A stretch of DNA of 7,214 bases from Alphaproteobacteria bacterium (lineage in GTDB: Bacteria; Pseudomonadota; Alphaproteobacteria; Sphingomonadales; Sphingomonadaceae): assembly GCA_005882415.1 (NCBI GenBank), contig VBAE01000048.1, forward strand, positions 1-7,214, in the 5' to 3' direction. Position 1 is the first letter of the stretch; each line of letters opens with the position of its first letter. Position numbers and translations under genes: made by a program. This document shows, in pieces, positions 1 to 4,445 of this stretch. Below the pieces are notes generated by a model. It worked only from the letters and a program-made list of their open reading frames with translations, was not told the DNA's origin and ran no database searches.

Positions 1-1586
1 GCGCCGAGCTGCTCGGGCGTTGCATCGACCACCCCCGAGAGGCGTTTCGCCAATGAGGGGCGGCAGATGCCGATGAACAGCGATGCGACGATGAACAGGC
101 TCATCAGGAAGGTCGATCCGCTGTCCGGCGGGCCATCGCTCCGCGGCCGGCTGGCGGCCACTTCCGCGTGGCGGCGCTTGGCCTCGATCTGCGCGGGGCT
201 GTAATTATAGCCCGGGCACAGGCCGTCGGGGTAAGACGGGCCGGTGCAGAACGGCCCCGAGTTCATCGCCGCCATCACGCGCGCGAAGGCGGCCGGACCG
301 AAGGTGTCGGCGATCCGGCCGCTGTCATTGTCGCTCGGCCACCAGAAGATGACCGAGAAGACGCAGACGGCCGCGACCGGGATGACCATCTTCGGCTTGA
401 TCCCGAACAGATTGCGGCGATCGCTCGATCGCCATTCCCACCAGGCGACCGTCGCATCCTGCCATTGGCGATAGGCTTCCGGATCGGTGAAGCGGAGGGC
501 GAAGAGGCGCAAAGTGGGGGTGGGCGGCTGTTTGAGCGGCCGTCCTTCGCCATCGATCGGATAGAGGGTGCGCGCGGCCGGCCTGGCCGCCGGTGCCTGC
601 ACGCCGAAGCGCGGGCGGTTGGGCGCGCGGGTGTCGCGGCGCACGCGGGAGTCGCCCATCAGCGCGCCGCCAAGTTCGGCGATCCACTTGAACCGCTCCT
701 GCAGCGCCGGGTGGGTGCCGCCTTCGTGGTCGGCGGGACCGTCGAACAGCAGGCCCTCATAGCGCCGGCTGCCGATGAAGGCGCCGCGGCCGCCGACCTT
801 GCGAAGGGCCGACAGCAAAGCCTCGGGGAAATGGGTCACCCGAACCGCCTCGCCGTCGGCGACATGGTCGCGCGAGAGCTTGATCCCGCGCCTGGCGAAG
901 CGCGCGAGGGCGAGCGAGAGCATGGTGACCATCCCGCCGGCGAGCAGCAGGATCAGCATCGGCGGCAGGAAGATGAGCAGGAGCAGCTGCTTATATTGCT
1001 CGATGCGCAGCGGATTGTTGAGCTGCCACGAAACCGCGGTGCGCATCAGCGCGTGGTTGATGGCGAGAATCCGCGTGTCGCCCTGGCGGATGTGCGAAGC
1101 CTCATGGGCGAAGACGGCGGCGAGCTCGTCGTCGTCGAGCCGGTCGAGCAGGCCCCGTGTCGCCACCATCAGCCCCGCCGACGGTCCCTCGCCGACGGTC
1201 AGCGCATTCGGCTCGGGCGTCTCGATGATTCCGAAACGGGGAAAGCGAACGCCCAATGCGGTGCACGACTGCTCCGCGATGGTGACGAAGCGCGGCTCCT
1301 CGGCCCGGGTCACCACCTGCACGTCGAGAGCGCCGGCGACCGCCTTGGCGTGGCCGCGGTAGAGGTGCCGAAACATCAGCACGCTCAGCAGCGCGATCGC
1401 CAGGCCGTAGCGGAGCATGTAGCCGAGCGGGTCGGTGAAGACATTGTGCTCGGGGTCGAAGATCATCAGGAACAGGGTGAGCGCGGCCGTCCCGATCAGC
1501 TCGAAGGAGAGCACATAGAGCAGGAACAGGGCCCAGGCGAAGCGCCGGCTGCTTTCCGCATGGGTGACATAGCCGTGGGCGGCCAT
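1..1586 (-). CDS. M48-family membrane zinc metalloprotease, 3' end cut by window edge
   Basis: The frame is open from an ATG at 1586 to the window edge: 528 full codons with no stop, so the C-terminus is missing. Residues are counted from that ATG. Two membrane segments (about 17-43 and 55-72) precede the protease domain. The zinc motif HEASH is at 161-165, in the usual context LDDDELAAVFAHEASH followed by IRQGDT. A further hydrophobic stretch spans about 200-227. SRDHVAD at 238-244 corresponds to the family's third-ligand region, usually SRxxExxAD; the expected Glu is Asp240. THPALQERF (291-299) matches the M48 THPPxxxRI motif. More membrane segments follow at about 400-416 and 492-508, giving a long C-terminal extension compared with HtpX (about 290 residues). 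These features support an inner-membrane protease of the HtpX/Ste24 class; substrates are unknown. It starts 15 bases after lemA, so the two are probably co-transcribed. I see no clear Shine-Dalgarno at the ATG, so translation may depend on lemA. M48 assignment is firm; activity is inferred. Confidence 0.9.
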   Translation of the reverse strand, partial: MAAHGYVTHAESSRRFAWALFLLYVLSFELIGTAALTLFLMIFDPEHNVFTDPLGYMLRYGLAIALLSVLMFRHLYRGHAKAVAGALDVQVVTRAEEPRFVTIAEQSCTALGVRFPRFGIIETPEPNALTVGEGPSAGLMVATRGLLDRLDDDELAAVFAHEASHIRQGDTRILAINHALMRTAVSWQLNNPLRIEQYKQLLLLIFLPPMLILLLAGGMVTMLSLALARFARRGIKLSRDHVADGEAVRVTHFPEALLSALRKVGGRGAFIGSRRYEGLLFDGPADHEGGTHPALQERFKWIAELGGALMGDSRVRRDTRAPNRPRFGVQAPAARPAARTLYPIDGEGRPLKQPPTPTLRLFALRFTDPEAYRQWQDATVAWWEWRSSDRRNLFGIKPKMVIPVAAVCVFSVIFWWPSDNDSGRIADTFGPAAFARVMAAMNSGPFCTGPSYPDGLCPGYNYSPAQIEAKRRHAEVAASRPRSDGPPDSGSTFLMSLFIVASLFIGICRPSLAKRLSGVVDATPEQLG

Positions 1587-1601
1587 CGCAGGGCGCGGCC
1601 G

Positions 1602-2228
1602 CTAAAGGCTGAGGGTCACGGGCTCGGCGAACTCCGCGCGCCGCTCGCCCAGGCTGAACTTCTCCCGCGGCGGGCCGGCGAAGCGGACGAAGAGCATGCC
1701 CGGGAAGGCGCGCTTGTTCGCGTTCAGCTCCTCGACGCACAGATTGTAGAAGCGGCGCGCGGCGGTGATCCGCTCCTCGATCCGGATCAGGTCGGTGCGC
1801 AGCGTCGCATAATGGGCGGAGCTGGCCAGCGTCGGGTAATTCTCGCTGACCGTGAACAGATTCTGCAGCACGCCCGCCATCTGGTTGGCGTGGACGCCCG
1901 CGCCGTCGCTGAGCGCCTCGAGCGCGGCGACGCGGCCGTCGAGCACGTCGCGGATCACGTCATGCTCCCTGGCGGCAAAGGCACGCACGACCTCGGCCAG
2001 ATTGCCGATCAGGGTGCGACGCTCAATGAGCAGTGCATCGACGTCGCCGAACGCCGCCTCGGCGCGCTCGTCGAGCTTACCGACCAGCGCATGGTGCGCG
2101 CGGATCTTGAGGCCCAGCCAAAGCACAGCGAGGAGGATCAGCCATAGCCACCAATGATCGAGCAGGAAGTTGGTCGACCGAATGGCGCGGCCGTTGAGAT
2201 CCGTCGCCTCTGCGAAATTTCCTTCCAT
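1602..2228 (-). CDS. lemA: LemA family membrane protein
   Basis: A 208-residue protein if started at the ATG at 2228, which has a G-rich Shine-Dalgarno-like run about 7 bases upstream; a GTG two codons earlier (2234) is the alternative. A 20-residue N-terminal tail precedes one strong membrane segment at about 21-43 (with DHWWLWLILLAVLW). A long helical region follows. LemA hallmarks are visible: an ERRTLIGNLAEVVRAFAA block at 69-86 (family RRxxLIPNLVETVKGYA), VSENYPTL at 127-134 (family ALAENYPDL), EERITAARRFYN at 151-162 (family ExRIAVARRRYN), and a conserved phenylalanine/proline near AFPGMLF at 174-180. LemA proteins are membrane-anchored helical-bundle proteins of unclear biochemical role. 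They are often encoded beside M48/HtpX-like proteases or small secreted TPM-type proteins, as seen here. The leader (about 2229-2358) is locally AT-richer at 2270-2300 but holds no convincing promoter. Confidence 0.88.
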   Translation of the reverse strand: MEGNFAEATDLNGRAIRSTNFLLDHWWLWLILLAVLWLGLKIRAHHALVGKLDERAEAAFGDVDALLIERRTLIGNLAEVVRAFAAREHDVIRDVLDGRVAALEALSDGAGVHANQMAGVLQNLFTVSENYPTLASSAHYATLRTDLIRIEERITAARRFYNLCVEELNANKRAFPGMLFVRFAGPPREKFSLGERRAEFAEPVTLSL

Positions 2229-2358
2229 GCCCACGCCCCCGCTCGACCATCCTCTCGAAGGGGACGGTCTAATGAGAGCCGGTCAAAAGATCGTTAATGC
2301 AAGGACTTCGCGGCTGCTTGGAGCGTTAACCGCCGGCCCGGCGCGAGGGGGAGGGGAG

Positions 2359-2391
2359 TGGTGCCCAGGGACGGAATCGAACCGCCGACAC
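2359..2391 (-). pseudogene. 3' half of a tRNA gene (tRNA-Phe-like), no 5' half
   Basis: On the minus strand this reads as variable loop GTGTC (2391-2387), a T-stem of GGCGG and CCGTC closing the loop TTCGATT (2386-2370), the acceptor 3' strand CCTGGGC (2369-2363), discriminator A and an encoded CCA (2361-2359). The GTGTC variable loop, the TTCGATTCC box and a GGGCACCA end are those of bacterial tRNA-Phe. The 5' partner GCCCAGG, a D-arm and an anticodon arm with GAA are all absent: between the yacG stop codon and the match there are only 25 bases, which form other hairpins. The match stops at the boundary between anticodon stem and variable loop. I therefore call a truncated tRNA or attachment-site remnant, not a functional tRNA. 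In several alphaproteobacteria, from memory, yacG is followed by an intact tRNA-Phe gene, which fits a local loss. The identity as Phe is an inference from the 3' half only. Confidence 0.62.
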
Positions 2392-2429
2392 CGAAGTCGA
2401 GCGCCTATAGAGGCGCTTATCCGTCCCTG
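2366..2429. repeat. 10-bp inverted repeat enclosing two abutting hairpins
   Basis: CAGGGACGGA at 2366-2375 is exactly complementary in inverted order to TCCGTCCCTG at 2420-2429. Between the arms lie two hairpins that touch: CGAC/GTCG (2386-2389 with 2396-2399, 6-base loop) and AGCGCCT/AGGCGCT (2400-2406 with 2411-2417, 4-base loop). The whole 64 bases can thus fold as a three-way junction on either strand. The outer left arm uses part of the tRNA-like T-stem and acceptor, so the two folds are mutually exclusive. The right arm lies in the last codons of yacG, and the second hairpin begins at its stop codon. No T-run follows on the minus strand, so it is not a standard intrinsic terminator; a role in 3'-end protection or processing is only a guess. 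Confidence 0.6.
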
Positions 2430-2617
2430 TCCAGCCCGTCGGCGGGATTATCGTCGGCGGGCGGGCCGGGCACCCGATAGGCGTCGCCGAGCCAGTTCAA
2501 GAGGTCGCGGTCGCGGCAGCCCTGGCTGCAGAAGGGCGTGTGCGCCTGAGCGGCGGGCTTGCCGCAGAGCGGGCAGCCGGCGCGGCGGCGACTTTCAGGG
2601 GAAGGCGGCATGGACAT
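2417..2617 (-). CDS. yacG: YacG-type small zinc protein (DNA gyrase inhibitor family)
   Basis: A 66-residue protein from the ATG at 2617 to the TAA at 2419-2417. Four cysteines, C15-x2-C18 and C30-x3-C34, form the YacG zinc-finger pattern, in CPLCGKP and FCSQGCRDRDL. The following LLNWLGDAYRVPGPP (39-53) is the family's conserved tail (WxxxxYRIP-like), and the C-terminus is short and acidic. The E. coli homologue binds GyrB and inhibits gyrase; that role is carried over by homology only. I prefer 2617 to the far-upstream frame extension because family members are about 60-70 residues and start shortly before the first CxxC; an ATG at 2611 is a close alternative. The start overlaps the end of the RNase gene by 23 bases, so translational coupling is likely. 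It is the last gene of the infA cluster. Confidence 0.87.
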   Translation of the reverse strand: MSMPPSPESRRRAGCPLCGKPAAQAHTPFCSQGCRDRDLLNWLGDAYRVPGPPADDNPADGLDRDG

Positions 2618-3569
2618 GTCCGGCCGATATGGCGAGCGAGGGGTCCGCCTGCAAGCGGACGGGCGCCCCGAGGCGGCGGGCAAGTGCCTCAAGCCATTGG
2701 GGATTGGTCTCGATCTTCGCTGCGACTATCGGATGGGCGGAGAGGGTGCGTTCGCCCGAGCCCGGCGCCCGCTCCGCGCGGCGGAGCAGGGCGCGGGCGG
2801 AGGCGCCGATCGGGTCGCCCTGGAGAAGCTCCGGAAGCGAGACGCGCTCGCGGCGGCGAACGACCTGGAGGAAGCCGAAGCCGTTCACCGCGGTCCGCTC
2901 GAACGGCTGGGGAAGCACCACGTCGAGTGCTGCGGCGGCGGCCTGGCGGTCAGGCTTGGCGGAGAGGGTTGGGAGGTCGATCCCGATCGAGCCGCCGATG
3001 CCGAGGCGGCGGATCGCCCGTCCCGCAGCGCCCGCACCGGCAACGGCGAGCGCTTCCGGCGGAAGCGACCCATCGACATCGATCAGCGTCATCGCCGGGG
3101 TGAGGCTGATCCGAAGCGCTCCGCCCTGGAAAGCGATCTCTCCGGTCGCAGCCTCTTCGAGCAGTTCCGACCAGCCTGCGGCTTCGAACGGGTCTTCGCC
3201 GGGGCGCGCCGTCCTGGCGCCGGGAAGCCGCTGCCGAAGCGACGGGCCGTTGCGGGGCTCGGCGTCGCTGGAGCGGCACTTGGCGAGCTTGGCCCGCCCG
3301 GCTTCCGGGATCGCCTCGCGGACGATCTCGATCCGGATCGCCTGCCCTTCGCTGAGGCCGGCAGGGATCGGCTCCATCAGCGCCTCGCCCTCGCCGGTGC
3401 CGACGATGGCGCGGCGGCCGGGGATCAGGACCTGCTGCAGCTTGCCTTGCACGATCGAGCCGACCCGGAGCGCCCCCGGAAGCTCTATCGCGGCCTCAAG
3501 GATGGTCCCGTCTTCGACCAGGATCGCTCGGTCCTCGCCGATCCCGGCTTCGAAGAGCCACTCAGCCAA
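2595..3569 (-). CDS. Short ribonuclease E/G-type protein
   Basis: A 324-residue protein. The N-terminus (EDRAILVEDGTILEAAIE, then GSIVQGKLQQVL) matches the start of RNase E/G, where the first RNase H-like part leads into an S1 domain; the S1-like part covers about 35-97. The catalytic DNase I-like section follows, with TLIDVD at 161-166 and GSIGIDLP at 193-200. Asp164 and Asp198 align with the two magnesium-binding aspartates of E. coli RNase E (Asp303 and Asp346). NGFGFLQVVRRRE (229-241) matches the SRFGLLEMSRQR stretch. The protein is much shorter than RNase G (about 490 residues): the segment between the two aspartates is 34 instead of 43 residues, and the zinc-link cysteines (CPxC) used for dimerisation are absent. 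A C-terminal piece, LARRLGAPVRLQADPSL, resembles the end of RNase G. The only in-frame start near the N-terminal motif is TTG at 3569, which overlaps the maf stop codon. Likely an RNA-processing endonuclease or a regulatory relative; activity is unproven. Confidence 0.82.
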   Translation of the reverse strand: MAEWLFEAGIGEDRAILVEDGTILEAAIELPGALRVGSIVQGKLQQVLIPGRRAIVGTGEGEALMEPIPAGLSEGQAIRIEIVREAIPEAGRAKLAKCRSSDAEPRNGPSLRQRLPGARTARPGEDPFEAAGWSELLEEAATGEIAFQGGALRISLTPAMTLIDVDGSLPPEALAVAGAGAAGRAIRRLGIGGSIGIDLPTLSAKPDRQAAAAALDVVLPQPFERTAVNGFGFLQVVRRRERVSLPELLQGDPIGASARALLRRAERAPGSGERTLSAHPIVAAKIETNPQWLEALARRLGAPVRLQADPSLAISAGHVHAAFP

Positions 3570-4134
3570 TCGGATAGCCCGAGGCGCGGAGCAGGGCCCG
3601 AGTCTCGTAGAGCGGGAGGCCCATCACGGCGGAATGGCTCCCGCCGAGGAAGCGGACCAGCGCTTCCGCGCGGCCCTGGATCGCATAGCCGCCGGCCTTG
3701 CCCCGCCATTCGCCGCTCGCGAGATAGGCCTCCATCTCCTCGCCCGACAGGCGCTTGAAGGCGACGATGCTGGTGGAGAGGCGATGGCGTGCGGTGCCGT
3801 CCTGGGAGATCGCGGTCACCGCGCAATGCACCCGGTGGCGGCGGCCGGAGAGCAGCTCCAGGCACGCCCGCGCCTCGTCCTCGCTCTCGGTCTTGGGGAG
3901 GATCCGCCGCCCTGCCGCGACCACCACGTCGGCGGCGAGGACCAGCGCCCCCGCCTCCCCGGCGTGCACCGAAGCGGCCTTCTCCGCCGCCATCCGCGCC
4001 GCATAGACGGCCGGAAGCTCGGCCTTGCGCGGAGTCTCGTCGATGTCGGCGGGGACCACCGCGTCGGGGGTCACGCCCAGCCGCCCGAGCAGCTCCAGGC
4101 GGCGCGGGCTCTGCGAGGCGAGGACCAGCCGCAC
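3562..4134 (-). CDS. maf: Maf-family nucleotide pyrophosphatase
   Basis: A 190-residue protein, normal for the family. Motifs in order: LASQSPRRLELL at 5-16 (phosphate-binding SxR region), DIDETP at 30-35, LAADVVVAAGRRILPK at 66-81 with the catalytic-base Asp69, LSGRRHRVHCAV at 95-106, and GGYAIQGRAEALV followed by GSHSAVMGLPL, ending near 175. Maf proteins hydrolyse non-canonical or canonical nucleoside triphosphates (dTTP, UTP, m5UTP and similar, depending on subfamily) to monophosphate and pyrophosphate in the cytoplasm. The subfamily substrate cannot be read reliably here. One departure is Val70 directly after the catalytic Asp, where the family usually has Thr (ADTVV). The start is GTG at 4134, 13 bases after the infA stop, with no strong Shine-Dalgarno. 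The gene's 3' end overlaps the RNase gene by 8 bases. Confidence 0.92.
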   Translation of the reverse strand: MRLVLASQSPRRLELLGRLGVTPDAVVPADIDETPRKAELPAVYAARMAAEKAASVHAGEAGALVLAADVVVAAGRRILPKTESEDEARACLELLSGRRHRVHCAVTAISQDGTARHRLSTSIVAFKRLSGEEMEAYLASGEWRGKAGGYAIQGRAEALVRFLGGSHSAVMGLPLYETRALLRASGYPIG

Positions 4135-4147
4135 TGCGCCGGCGCTG

Positions 4148-4366
4148 TTACTTGAAGCGATAGGTAATGCGGCCCTTGGTCAGGTCGTAGGGCGTCAGCT
4201 CGACCAGCACCTCGTCGCCGACGAGCACTCGGATGCGGTTCTTGCGCATCTTGCCGGCGGTATGGCCGAGGATCTCATGGTCGTTCTCGAGCCTGACCCG
4301 GAACATCGCGTTCGGCAGCAGCTCGACCACCTGGCCGCGCATCTCGAGAAGTTCTTCCTTGGCCAT
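4148..4366 (-). CDS. infA: Translation initiation factor IF-1
   Basis: A 72-residue protein, exactly the usual IF-1 length, forming one S1-type OB fold. Diagnostic stretches are MAKEELLEMRGQVVELLPNA at the N-terminus, FRVRLENDHEILGHTAGKMR (22-41), then RIRVLVGDEVLVELTPYD and the ending GRITYRFK. IF-1 binds the ribosomal A site on the 30S subunit during initiation and assists IF-2 and IF-3. The ATG at 4366 is preceded by GAGG (4374-4371), four bases away, the clearest ribosome-binding site of this cluster. It is the first gene of the infA-maf-RNase-yacG run. Its leader is only 79 bases, part of which is taken by the terminator of the upstream peptidase gene. Confidence 0.97.
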   Translation of the reverse strand: MAKEELLEMRGQVVELLPNAMFRVRLENDHEILGHTAGKMRKNRIRVLVGDEVLVELTPYDLTKGRITYRFK

Positions 4367-4400
4367 TCATCCTCGTCGTGGGCTGGTTCGCTGGGAGGCT

Positions 4401-4434
4401 AAAAAACGGCGCCGCAATAGCGGCAAAGGGGCCG
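4401..4434 (-). terminator. Probable intrinsic terminator after the S9 peptidase gene
   Basis: On the minus strand, GCCGC-TATT-GCGGC (4424-4411) is followed by GCCG and then six T (4406-4401). The stem can be extended by pairing GCCG (4410-4407) with CGGC (4434-4431) around a six-base bulge. It lies 12 bases after the peptidase stop codon and before infA. The bulge makes it weaker than the terminator at 6491. Confidence 0.55.
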
Positions 4435-4445
4435 GAAGGAAACCC

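Noticed and set aside
168..2147. 659-codon open frame on the plus strand
   Set aside because: It lies antisense to the M48 protease and lemA genes, crosses the boundary between them, and its product is Arg/Ala/Glu/Gln-rich with no recognisable motif. Long antisense frames are expected in GC-rich coding DNA.
2229..2358. Promoter for lemA (TTGCAT at 2302-2297 or TTGACC at 2286-2281)
   Set aside because: No acceptable -10 element lies at 16-18 bases from either hexamer, so I did not annotate one.
2235..2430. Two-piece (permuted) tmRNA of the alphaproteobacterial type
   Set aside because: The acceptor 3' strand lacks the U that would form the G-U pair needed for alanine charging. No coding piece with an ANDN-like tag frame is found in the bases that follow.
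2359..2434. A complete tRNA gene of normal length
   Set aside because: Reading 76 bases back from the CCA gives a 5' end (CTGGACA) that cannot pair with CCTGGGC, and no D-arm or seven-base anticodon loop can be formed.
2618..2692. Upstream extension of yacG to an ATG at 2692
   Set aside because: It would add 25 Arg-rich residues encoded entirely within the RNase gene and give a protein longer than family members.
2170..4155. 661-codon open frame on the plus strand
   Set aside because: It runs antisense through the tRNA fragment and the yacG, RNase and maf genes, all of which have clear family motifs on the other strand. The product is low-complexity Arg/Ser/Ala-rich. The PGTESNRRH-like piece is the usual spurious translation of a tRNA end.
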